Shown: one piece after another, positions 1 through 6,063 of the stretch | How the letters are laid out: each line of letters opens with the position of its first letter | Position numbering within the stretch: position 1 is the first letter of the stretch | Assembly: GCA_001940655.1 (NCBI GenBank) | Contig: MBAA01000201.1 | Span: 18,583 to 26,267 of the forward strand | DNA: 7,685 nucleotides | Reading direction: 5' to 3' | From: Promethearchaeota archaeon CR_4 | Lineage (GTDB): Archaea; Asgardarchaeota; Lokiarchaeia; Sigyniarchaeales; CR-4 | The notes under the pieces: model-generated | The model's database searches: none | Told to the model about the DNA's origin: nothing | Seen by the model: the letters and a program-made list of their open reading frames with translations, nothing else | Translations under genes and position numbers: made by a program

Positions 1-917
1 GCGCTATTCAATAACACTACATTTTTCTGCGCTGAAGTTGCTTGATTGAGTAAAACTTTCGAAGCAATTGACACGCTCTCTTCTTTGGAGCGGCAGAAAA
101 GCTCCTCAATTTTAACCCTAGTCATACCAAAATCTTCAGGTGTCACTTTCTCCTCAACGATCGCCTCTGGCGTGACTTTGATCGCCAAAGATGGTCCTAC
201 AATGGAAAGCTCGTCAATCCCTGGCTTCCCGTGGACGACGTATGCACGCTGAATACCAAGTTTTTGCAAAACGCGGGCCATGAGTTTGGCGAGTTTTTGT
301 TCCTTCACGCCGAGGATTTGGGACGGAGCATTGGCAGGATTGGTGAGCGGTCCCAAAATGTTGAAGACGGTGGGAATGCCAATCTCCTTGCGGATGGGGG
401 ATGCAAAACGCATCGCAGGGTGAAATTTAGGCGCGAAGAGAAACCCGATGCCGACATTTTCAATGCAATTTTGCACGTTGGGTGGATCAAGATCAATTTT
501 CACGCCAAATGATTCCAGTAAATCTGCAGACCCACAATGACTACTCATGGCCCTATTGCCATGTTTTGCCACCGCGCACCCCGCTGCGGCAGCAACTAGA
601 GCCGTCAAGGTCGAGATGTTGAAGGTCTTATACCCGTCACCACCCGTCCCGCAAGTATCTAAGAGGGTCGTATTGACTTTGGGGTTGATCTGCGTTGCGA
701 ATTTTCGCATAATTTTCGCGAACGCAGATATCTCTTCGATACATTCCCCTTTCAAGTGGAGGGCAGTTAAAAGAGCCCCGATCTGTCCAGGCGTTGCTTT
801 TCCAGACATTATGTCTTTCATCACATTTTCAGATTCAACTAGATTAAGATCCTCTCGCGAGGTGACCTTTACAATTGCAGCGCGGATGCTGCTGGATTGT
901 TCTATCTGGGTTGACAT
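1..917 (-). CDS. trpD: Anthranilate phosphoribosyltransferase, 5' part (3' end outside window)
   Basis: Transfers the phosphoribosyl group of PRPP to anthranilate, the second committed step of tryptophan synthesis, in the cytoplasm. The reading frame is open from an ATG at 917 to the left edge, giving 305 complete codons. The family is usually about 340 aa, so roughly the last 35 residues are missing. Visible signatures are an N-terminal helical region (residues 25-75), the PRPP-binding loop DTCGTGGDG (87-95) followed by NIST (100-103), KHGNR (118-122), SSHCGSAD (125-132), GPLTNP (189-194) and VVHGKPGIDELS (227-238). All are characteristic of TrpD and intact, so the enzyme should be active. 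The start is supported by GGAGTG ten bases upstream (933-928) and by agreement with the usual N-terminus. The next gene upstream is unrelated and more than 300 bp away, so trpD probably begins its own transcript. Other trp genes, if linked, would lie beyond the left edge. Confidence 0.96.
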   Translation of the reverse strand, partial: MSTQIEQSSSIRAAIVKVTSREDLNLVESENVMKDIMSGKATPGQIGALLTALHLKGECIEEISAFAKIMRKFATQINPKVNTTLLDTCGTGGDGYKTFNISTLTALVAAAAGCAVAKHGNRAMSSHCGSADLLESFGVKIDLDPPNVQNCIENVGIGFLFAPKFHPAMRFASPIRKEIGIPTVFNILGPLTNPANAPSQILGVKEQKLAKLMARVLQKLGIQRAYVVHGKPGIDELSIVGPSLAIKVTPEAIVEEKVTPEDFGMTRVKIEELFCRSKEESVSIASKVLLNQATSAQKNVVLLNS

Positions 918-956
918 TATTGCATAACACTCCGTTGCGTGTAAGTTTGAAACAAT

Positions 957-967
957 TTTACTAAAAA
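957..967 (-). promoter_or_regulatory. Weak TATA-like element upstream of trpD
   Basis: On the minus strand this reads TTTTTAGTAAA, an imperfect archaeal TATA-like element. A start about 25 bases downstream would fall near 936 and give a leader of about 20 bases that still includes the GGAGTG Shine-Dalgarno. The match is poor and rests on spacing alone. Confidence 0.25.
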
Positions 968-1013
968 CAGGTACTGGTGCTCACTAACAACTAAAGTGGA
1001 AAGTATGTTTAGA

Positions 1014-1044
1014 ATAAATCCTCAAGCCGATGGGGTGGATTTAT
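1014..1044. repeat. 8-bp perfect inverted repeat, 15-nt loop
   Basis: ATAAATCC at 1014-1021 is the exact reverse complement of GGATTTAT at 1037-1044. It could be a weak hairpin or a dimeric protein-binding site, and it lies about 100 bp upstream of trpD. Its function is unknown. Confidence 0.5.
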
Positions 1045-1155
1045 CCTCGCTATAGTCGCCAAGCCCAAATTGTCCAAGAGTTGTTTGAAAAGGAGGAAGA
1101 GATTTTAGCGGACAATTTGAGCTACACCAGTACCAAATTATGCCTAAAGATGTGA
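1030..1155 (+). CDS. Possible small ORF of 41 codons, doubtful
   Basis: ATG at 1030 to TGA at 1153-1155, with an in-frame stop just upstream at 1015-1017 so the ORF cannot be longer. The peptide begins MGWIYPRYSRQAQ and continues with an acidic stretch (FEKEEEILAD, residues 19-28) that could form a helix. No Shine-Dalgarno or convincing TATA box sits at the right distance. A large inverted repeat spans its middle, which constrains the sequence for other reasons. It could be a small protein, a remnant of a longer gene or chance. I do not recognise the peptide. Confidence 0.15.
   Translation: MGWIYPRYSRQAQIVQELFEKEEEILADNLSYTSTKLCLKM
1062..1123. repeat. 14-bp inverted repeat (13 of 14 paired), 34-nt loop
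   Basis: The arms are 1062-1075 and 1110-1123. The inner ten bases, CAAATTGTCC and GGACAATTTG, are perfectly complementary. After one mismatch (1065/1120), AGC pairs with GCT. This is the strongest inverted repeat I found in the window. It lies entirely inside the short ORF at 1030-1155. It could be the ends of a small non-autonomous element, a structured RNA or a bidirectional terminator, and the sequence alone does not decide between these. Confidence 0.6.
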
Positions 1156-1181
1156 AAACGCAAATAAAAGGATTTGGATGC

Positions 1182-1202
1182 AAAAACGGGTGTCGGAAAA
1201 AA
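1182..1202 (-). terminator. T-rich tracts downstream of the eight-helix membrane gene
   Basis: On the minus strand, about 22 bases after the stop codon, a run of six T (1202-1197) is followed by a run of five T (1186-1182) and further T-rich sequence. Archaeal RNA polymerase can terminate on such oligo-T tracts without a hairpin, so this is a plausible 3' end for the membrane gene and would insulate trpD. Confidence 0.4.
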
Positions 1203-1223
1203 GGAAGATAAGTTTGGGAAATT

Positions 1224-2060
1224 TTAAGCAGAGGCCTTCAAAGCCTGCCGGAAGTAAGTTGCTCCGACTGCAATCATCAGGTAAAAACTGATGTAGACAG
1301 GATCCAAGATCAAATAAGCATTGCAAAACAGGTCTTCAAAAGTGAGTGTACACTGCCAATCAGTATACGAGAAAAGCAGATCATAGATTGCGGTAATGAT
1401 GAGTCCTATGCTAATGATTAACCAAGCCCGGGAAAAATCGCCCCCACGATACTTGAAAACGAGGAGTAACGCTGATGGAATCAGGAAAAGGTCTAAGATG
1501 GGAAAGATGAGCGAGTAAAATTGCGCGTCAGCGGTAAAGTCTTCCGTGATAGGTTCTACAGCAATTGGGTAGATGATGAAAATTACACCAATCACCCCGA
1601 TAATCAAGGTTACTACAAGTACTACAATCTTTTCCCTGAGGGGAATCTTTATTTTTGCCATACGTGATTGGAGGAGGGTGCCGAGAATCAAGAGGGGATA
1701 ACCGAGTACCCAAAATACATCAGCTATAGATGGGAAGGGGTCGCTATTATCCACGGCGTAGAAATACCACCAAATGATTTCCCCAACAAACCAAAATGCA
1801 AAACCAAGGAGGAGGCAAAACCACACCTTTCCTGTAGAAGATTTCAATCCAAATGCTTTCAGTGTGAACCCAACACTAAGAACTGCAATGGCAGCACATA
1901 CTGTGATGACAAGCGTGGAATAGTGGCGAAACCAAACCGCATCCACCGACAATTCCGGATTTACGGATACATTAGTAAATGCAAAGTAATAAACCAAGAC
2001 ATCGACGATTACAATTACTACCGAAACTAGACTCCATATAAATACTGGATTTTTTTTCAT
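1224..2060 (-). CDS. Eight-helix integral membrane protein, sensor-domain-like
   Basis: The 278-aa product is almost entirely hydrophobic. Predicted membrane helices lie at about 8-28, 48-68, 79-101, 112-131, 144-165, 181-203, 210-231 and 247-270, with only short loops and no soluble domain. The segment PFPSIADVFWVLGYPLL (108-124), together with the preceding GEIIWWYF (93-100), resembles a motif in the membrane half of many bacterial and archaeal histidine kinases and diguanylate cyclases. Here no kinase, cyclase or other output domain follows, so any signalling would need a partner. The start at 2060 is chosen because AAGGTG lies six bases upstream and the protein then begins MKKNPVFIW, directly before helix 1. 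An in-frame ATG at 2099 would add 13 polar residues and has AAGGA only a few bases upstream. Substrate or signal is unknown. Confidence 0.85.
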   Translation of the reverse strand: MKKNPVFIWSLVSVVIVIVDVLVYYFAFTNVSVNPELSVDAVWFRHYSTLVITVCAAIAVLSVGFTLKAFGLKSSTGKVWFCLLLGFAFWFVGEIIWWYFYAVDNSDPFPSIADVFWVLGYPLLILGTLLQSRMAKIKIPLREKIVVLVVTLIIGVIGVIFIIYPIAVEPITEDFTADAQFYSLIFPILDLFLIPSALLLVFKYRGGDFSRAWLIISIGLIITAIYDLLFSYTDWQCTLTFEDLFCNAYLILDPVYISFYLMIAVGATYFRQALKASA

Positions 2061-2140
2061 ACAATTCACCTTCATGTAATTTTCTATTGGATCCCTCATT
2101 TTCCTTGATAAATCCTTTCCATTGAACTAATTTTTATTAT

Positions 2141-2150
2141 CTATATAAAT
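2141..2150 (-). promoter_or_regulatory. TATA box for the eight-helix membrane gene
   Basis: The minus strand reads ATTTATATAG, a good archaeal TATA box. Transcription would start near 2119, leaving a leader of about 58 bases to the ATG at 2060 or 20 bases to the ATG at 2099. The box ends one base before the TAG stop codon of the upstream longin-like gene (2154-2152), so the genes are tightly packed. Readthrough from that gene is also possible, since no T-tract separates them. Confidence 0.55.
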
Positions 2151-2151
2151 G

Positions 2152-3834
2152 CTAACCTTTTATGATTGCTTCCATCAACCGTGGACCAAGTAACATACCG
2201 CCGATCTTGACGAATTTTGTCACGTAATCTTGGATTTGTTCTGTAGTGAGATTGGAGGAAACAAGGATTTTCTTGTCGTTGAATTGGATAAAATTTCTAT
2301 CCAAGAGGAGTTTACTGATGGGGATTTGAACGGACATCTTATCCACAATGTTCTGCAGGATCGTTCCCCGGCCTTGGACCAACTCGAGGACGAAATCTTC
2401 TGCATCTTTGTCGAGATCTCCTCGGATGGCCTTGATTTCTGCGGGATCAAATTTTTCACCCCAACCGAGGTTACGAATCATAGAGACTTTGGAGAGAATC
2501 CAGTTCATTTGCCTTTTGAGATAGGTGTGGATTAGGGATGGATCTTTAAGTTCTTGGATTTTCTTCCAGATCTGTTCGCAGAACTTGCAATCCTTCCCTC
2601 CTTTCACGGAACCCTTCTGTAGATCGAGCAGAATGAAATCACCATAAAATTTCACCATTTTTGGGTCGATGGTCACAAGGTCGACCGCATCTATAGATTG
2701 GATTTTATCAGGGTGGTTTTGAATGCGGAGCAATCTATGGGGACAAAAAACGAGGATATCGTTGGCGAATTGTTTAGTCTCTTGAGGGGCACCGATGATC
2801 GCAACGGGATAGCCAACCATGAGAGCATACATCAAGTGATCAAAATCCTTAAACTTTCCTTTCAAGATCCGGTCGAGATTTGGTGTTGGTGTTTCAAGAT
2901 CGCCTGAGACACCCTTAAAAATGGAGTAGTTCTTGAAGTTCCCTTCAATCAATTCAAAGATTTTGTCGAAACTTTCGAAATTCGTAGTAGTTAATGCTTC
3001 ATATACCTTCTGAACCTTTGCATTAAACGTAGGAATAATCTTGGGGAAATAGATCTGATTCTGCCCATCAATGTAATAACAAAAGAGGGCAAAGAGAACC
3101 TGGTTATTAACTTCTGTTCCTTGCACTTTAAGGCCCACGAGTGGTTTAACCACCACGTAAACAAATTTGTTTTCTTTTACGAGCGGGACTAAAATTTCCC
3201 AGGTCAAGTCCTCCGGACGGCCTTTATTCACTCGGAAATGTTCGAGGAAATCGCTTTTGATTTTCTCATATAATACTTTCGTGTGCTCCTCGTTAATCCC
3301 AAGATTTATCCGGTTAAGCGCATTAGCCTCCGGAGACATTATTACAAACGAGAAACCTTCTTGGAACATATCGCCGGACGATTTGAGCTCGGCTAATTCT
3401 TGGATGAGTTTTTCGTCCTTTTGTTGGGTATCTTGTTCAAGGATCTTGTGGAGAACCCGTTTAAAGGGGTTAAAGCGGAGGACATTACCATCCCACTGAG
3501 TAACGTCTGATGGGGAATAGATCTCAAAAAACGCGTGTTTAATTCGCTCGAGTAGCATACTAACCTTCTTGTTATCCTCTTGCTTGGAAACTATTGAAAT
3601 TATTTTTAAAATAGGAGTTTCGTTTTGATTATCCGTTTTCAGCGGCACGCGCATGAAGATGAGGCGAGATTCGCCTAATTCCAAAGTTTCAATCCCACTG
3701 TTTGAAACCTCTTTTGCAAAAGAATCGATGGCGCCCAGGAATCCACTTAGAAGTTCGATATTATAATCAAATTTGGTATCTAATATTTCATTGAAGAATG
3801 AGATATCATTATAAATGAACAATATACCTCTCAT
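2152..3834 (-). CDS. Longin-like / putative DENN-like protein, copy A
   Basis: This is a 560-aa soluble protein with no signal peptide or membrane helix. Residues 1-115 (opening MRGILFIYND, then LLSGFLGAIDSFAKE at 28-42, GIETLELGESRLIF at 47-60, LKIISIVS at 76-83 and a helix ending FFEIYSP) follow the strand-helix-strand pattern of longin-like domains abundant in Asgard archaea. A second mixed region (158-270) contains KFVYVVVKPLV (223-233) and FALFCYYIDGQNQIYFPKII (248-267). Residues 333-413, with LMYALMVGYPVAIIG (334-348), LVFCPHR (361-367), DAVDLVTIDP (382-391) and FILLDLQKGSVKGG (400-413), recall the central DENN domain of eukaryotic GTPase regulators. A helical tail follows (417-500), including QMNWILSKVSMIRNL (442-456). 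The ATG at 3834 has GAGG eight bases upstream. A paralogue lies directly upstream. The longin-like call is fairly firm, the DENN-like one tentative, and the biochemical role is unknown. Confidence 0.8.
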   Translation of the reverse strand: MRGILFIYNDISFFNEILDTKFDYNIELLSGFLGAIDSFAKEVSNSGIETLELGESRLIFMRVPLKTDNQNETPILKIISIVSKQEDNKKVSMLLERIKHAFFEIYSPSDVTQWDGNVLRFNPFKRVLHKILEQDTQQKDEKLIQELAELKSSGDMFQEGFSFVIMSPEANALNRINLGINEEHTKVLYEKIKSDFLEHFRVNKGRPEDLTWEILVPLVKENKFVYVVVKPLVGLKVQGTEVNNQVLFALFCYYIDGQNQIYFPKIIPTFNAKVQKVYEALTTTNFESFDKIFELIEGNFKNYSIFKGVSGDLETPTPNLDRILKGKFKDFDHLMYALMVGYPVAIIGAPQETKQFANDILVFCPHRLLRIQNHPDKIQSIDAVDLVTIDPKMVKFYGDFILLDLQKGSVKGGKDCKFCEQIWKKIQELKDPSLIHTYLKRQMNWILSKVSMIRNLGWGEKFDPAEIKAIRGDLDKDAEDFVLELVQGRGTILQNIVDKMSVQIPISKLLLDRNFIQFNDKKILVSSNLTTEQIQDYVTKFVKIGGMLLGPRLMEAIIKG

Positions 3835-3880
3835 TAAACGTGCCTCTAATAGAAAATTGTCACTCTGAGTTTTGGAATGA

Positions 3881-3898
3881 TATTTTAAGAGTTTATAC
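3881..3898 (-). promoter_or_regulatory. TATA-like elements upstream of copy A
   Basis: On the minus strand, TTAAAATA (3888-3881) would place a transcription start near 3858 and a leader of about 24 bases containing the GAGG Shine-Dalgarno (3846-3843). An overlapping alternative, GTATAAAC (3898-3891), would start about ten bases earlier. Either would let copy A be expressed independently of copy B. Confidence 0.5.
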
Positions 3899-3907
3899 CA
3901 ATTAAAC

Positions 3908-3936
3908 TAAAGATAACTGAATCCAAATTATCTTTA
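3908..3936. repeat. 9-bp perfect inverted repeat upstream of copy A promoter
   Basis: TAAAGATAA (3908-3916) is the exact reverse complement of TTATCTTTA (3928-3936), with an 11-base spacer. The repeat is flanked on both sides by ATTAAAC (3901-3907 and 3941-3947), and the same heptamer recurs at the start codon of copy A (3833-3839). The repeat sits 10 to 20 bases upstream of the TATA-like elements, a typical place for an archaeal regulator to bind. No strong T-tract follows on the minus strand, so a terminator role is less likely. Confidence 0.5.
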
Positions 3937-4004
3937 TCTAATTAAACATTCCACAGCAATCCTAAATTATAATCTGTGTTGTTGAATGTTCCTTTCGAAT
4001 CCCC

Positions 4005-4011
4005 AAAAAAA
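4005..4011 (-). terminator. Seven-T tract downstream of copy B
   Basis: The minus strand carries GGATTTTTTTGGGG, with the seven T at 4011-4005, about 150 bases after the stop of copy B. An uninterrupted T7 is long for this window and could serve as an archaeal T-tract terminator. The distance from the stop codon weakens the call. Confidence 0.3.
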
Positions 4012-4161
4012 TCCTGCACTATCGGTAATAAATACCTCCTTACCTTCTTTGGAAGGGGGAAATTCAATTTTTTGTATTTAGCACACGAAATTTGAGTATC
4101 AAGACAGAAATTTTGTGGAAATCTCCTTCTCCTTTGAAAACTCAACTATTGAAGTCTGTTT

Positions 4162-5856
4162 TTATTTCGTTATACCTCTTGTGAGAATCAAATCCATGAA
4201 CCGAGGCCCTAAAAACATACTTCCTACCTCTGTAATTTTAGCCATATATCTCTCAATCTGATCTGCCGTGAGGTTGGAAGAAACGAGGATTTTATGATCA
4301 TTGAACATAATGAAATTTTCATTCAAGATTAGCTTGGTAGGAGGAATTTGAGTGGCCATCTTGTCCACAAGATTCTGCAGGATGGTGCCACGCCCTTGGG
4401 TTAATTCAAGGACGAGATCCTCCGCGTCCTCATCCATATCTCCCCGGATAGTCATAATTTCAGCGGGATCGATGGTCTCGCCCCATGCAAGATTCCTTAT
4501 CATCGATACTTTCGAGAGAATCCAGTTCATTTGTCGTTTAAGATATTTATTGATGAGGGGCGGGTCTTTGAGATCCAAAATCTTTTTCCATACTTGTTCG
4601 CAGAATTTACAGTGTTTACCCCCCTTCACGTTTCCTTTTTGGAGGTCGAGCTGGATAAAATCGCTATAAGCTTTCACCTGCCGTGGGTCGATAGTAACAA
4701 GATCCACTGTGTCCTTCGGAAGGGGTTCTTCCGGGTGGTTCTGGATGCGAAGAACCCGGTGTGGGCAAAATACGAGGATTTCATTTACAAATTCTTTCGT
4801 CTCTTCAGGAGAACCAATGATCGCAACCGGTAAACCAATCGTGAGGGCATACATCAACCGGTCGAAATTTTTGAACTTACCTGTCAGAATTTTGTTGAGG
4901 TTTTGTGTTGGGGTTTCGAGGTCACCCGAAATCCCCTTGAATATAGAATAATCTTTAAAGCTTGATACCACGAGTTCTAGGATTTTGTCAAAACTTGCGA
5001 ATGTTTCGGTTGTTAACGTTTCATATATTTTTTGAATTTTCGCGTCAAATGCGGGGATTATCTTTGGAAAATAAATCTGATTCTGCCCATCTATATAATA
5101 GCAGAATAAGGCGAAAAGTATATCTTCATTGATGTTGGGGTCTTGAATTTTAAGATCCACCAGTGGTTTCACTACAACATACACAAATTTGTTTCCCTTC
5201 ACTAAAGGAACCATAATTTCCCAGGTCAGATCCTCTGGGCGACCCTTATTCGTCCGGAGATGCTCGAGGAAATCGCCCTTTATTTTTTCGATCAGCATTT
5301 TTGGATATTCCTCGTTTATTCCCAAATTCACCCGGTTAATGATACGGGCGTCTCGGGACATAAGAACAAAAGAAAAACCCTCTTGGAACATATCACCAGT
5401 TGATTTCAGATCAGCTAGTTCATGGAGGAGTTTATCGTCCATTTGTTGAGAATCTTGTTCGAGGATCTTCCGAAGTACCCTTTTGAAGGGATAGAAACGG
5501 AGCATATTTCCATCCCAATGAGTTACATCTGATGGGGAGTAAATCTCGAAAAATGCGTCCTTAATTCGTGCGAGCAGAACTCCGACTTTTTTTTTCTCCT
5601 CGTGCTTGGAGACAATCGAAATAATTTTTAGTTGGTTAAAACCAGTCTCTTTTTCTGTTTTTAGCGGTACACGCAAGAAAATAAGGCGAGAGTCGCCCAA
5701 CTCGAGGGTTTCGATGCCATCTTGCGAGAACTCTTGGGCAAAGGAATCGATTGCCGCTAGAAATCCACTCATCAAATCGACGTTGAAATCAAGTTTCGCA
5801 TCCAAAATCTCGTTAAAGAAGGAGACATCATTGTAGATGAATAAAATGCCCCTCAT
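4162..5856 (-). CDS. Longin-like / putative DENN-like protein, copy B
   Basis: This 564-aa soluble paralogue of copy A aligns end to end with almost no gaps and is about 70-75% identical by eye. The same blocks appear: an N-terminal longin-like domain (about 1-115), KFVYVVVKPLV, FALFCYYIDGQNQIYFPKII, the DENN-like core LMYALTIGLPVAIIG ... LVFCPHR ... FIQLDLQKGNVKGG, CKFCEQ, and QMNWILSKVSMIRNL. Variable stretches are the loop at about 67-75 and residues 376-382. It ends with a short extra tail (TRGITK) absent from copy A. The start at 5856 matches copy A (MRGILFIYND) and has GAGGA seven bases upstream. The frame stays open to a TTG at 5943, but a TATA box lies inside that extension, so the longer form is unlikely. 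The two copies probably arose by tandem duplication, and strong conservation suggests both are functional. The biochemical role is unknown; regulation of small GTPases is an inference from fold resemblance. Confidence 0.8.
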   Translation of the reverse strand: MRGILFIYNDVSFFNEILDAKLDFNVDLMSGFLAAIDSFAQEFSQDGIETLELGDSRLIFLRVPLKTEKETGFNQLKIISIVSKHEEKKKVGVLLARIKDAFFEIYSPSDVTHWDGNMLRFYPFKRVLRKILEQDSQQMDDKLLHELADLKSTGDMFQEGFSFVLMSRDARIINRVNLGINEEYPKMLIEKIKGDFLEHLRTNKGRPEDLTWEIMVPLVKGNKFVYVVVKPLVDLKIQDPNINEDILFALFCYYIDGQNQIYFPKIIPAFDAKIQKIYETLTTETFASFDKILELVVSSFKDYSIFKGISGDLETPTQNLNKILTGKFKNFDRLMYALTIGLPVAIIGSPEETKEFVNEILVFCPHRVLRIQNHPEEPLPKDTVDLVTIDPRQVKAYSDFIQLDLQKGNVKGGKHCKFCEQVWKKILDLKDPPLINKYLKRQMNWILSKVSMIRNLAWGETIDPAEIMTIRGDMDEDAEDLVLELTQGRGTILQNLVDKMATQIPPTKLILNENFIMFNDHKILVSSNLTADQIERYMAKITEVGSMFLGPRFMDLILTRGITK

Positions 5857-5920
5857 CGCGGATTCCTCGGAGGACATTGATTTATTTGACTTCTGGCTAA
5901 ATGACAAGGGTGTAAGTTTT

Positions 5921-5930
5921 CTTATATTTT
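5921..5930 (-). promoter_or_regulatory. TATA box for copy B
   Basis: The minus strand reads AAAATATAAG, a good archaeal TATA box. A transcription start about 25 bases downstream (near 5900) leaves a leader of about 45 bases before the ATG at 5856. This position also argues against translation starting at the TTG at 5943, which would lie upstream of the transcript. Confidence 0.5.
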
Positions 5931-5974
5931 TTATTACGGACAAATTGTTTATTATTAGAGGTTAAAACGTTATT

Positions 5975-5999
5975 TTAGGATTCACCTTTTCAATCCTAA
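5975..5999. repeat. 8-bp perfect inverted repeat in the divergent intergenic region
   Basis: TTAGGATT (5975-5982) is the exact reverse complement of AATCCTAA (5992-5999), with a nine-base spacer. Outside the arms, CGTT (5968-5971, on the far side of a short spacer) and ACG (5999-6001) could extend the pairing through a bulge. It lies between the TATA box of copy B and that of the permease gene, so a protein binding here could affect both divergent genes. It has no sequence in common with the repeat upstream of copy A. Confidence 0.5.
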
Positions 6000-6017
6000 C
6001 GAACATATTACAATTAA

Positions 6018-6025
6018 TTTAAAAA
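6018..6025 (+). promoter_or_regulatory. TATA-like box for the permease gene
   Basis: TTTAAAAA at 6018-6025 is an AT-rich TATA-like element. A start about 25 bases on (near 6047) would give a leader of about 16 bases before the ATG at 6064. GGAG at 6036-6039 is too far (24 bases) to act as the ribosome site. A second AT-rich run at 6045-6053 lies too close to the start codon to be the TATA box. Confidence 0.35.
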
Positions 6026-6063
6026 CATAATAATAGGAGTTAAAATTATATTTCAATGGTTAT

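Larger units (their letters stand above)
918..1223. other. 306-bp gap with inverted repeats and no confident gene
   Basis: This gap lies between the start of trpD and the stop of the membrane-protein gene, both on the minus strand. It contains two separate inverted repeats (1014-1044 and 1062-1123), a short plus-strand ORF of 41 codons (1030-1155) and T-rich tracts on the minus strand just past the membrane gene. I recognise no tRNA, known riboswitch or transposase in it. The part nearest trpD (918-970) should hold its promoter and leader. Confidence 0.6.
3835..4161. other. 327-bp gap between the two longin-like paralogues
   Basis: This gap contains the promoter of copy A, the inverted repeat at 3908-3936 and a seven-T tract on the minus strand. 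A 67-codon minus-strand frame (3942-4145) exists but starts with TTG and shows no protein-like character. Nothing here is obviously duplicated from the region upstream of copy B, so the intergenic DNA has diverged far more than the genes. Confidence 0.6.

Noticed and set aside
547..927. 126-codon plus-strand frame over trpD
   Set aside because: The minus-strand reading gives all the TrpD signature motifs, so the plus-strand frame is a shadow.
1668..2030. 120-codon plus-strand frame opposite the membrane gene
   Set aside because: It lies entirely antisense to a well-supported gene, and its composition reflects the complement of hydrophobic codons.
2575..2592. Zinc site from CKFC in the longin-like pair
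   Set aside because: Only one CxxC is present and no second Cys/His pair at a typical spacing is conserved, so a zinc ribbon is not supported.
2788..2817. Possible P-loop in copy A (AIIGAPQETK, residues 345-354)
   Set aside because: It lacks the second glycine and the GK-S/T of a Walker A motif, and copy B (AIIGSPEETK) lacks them too.
3942..4145. 67-codon minus-strand frame between the two paralogues
   Set aside because: It begins with TTG. Its sequence is not protein-like (a run of arginines, no clear hydrophobic pattern), and it overlaps the inverted repeat's flank and the T7 tract. It is probably chance.
5857..5943. Upstream extension of copy B by 29 residues from a TTG at 5943
   Set aside because: The TTG has no ribosome site, a TATA box lies within the extension, the extra residues are absent from copy A, and the ATG at 5856 has a good GAGGA site.
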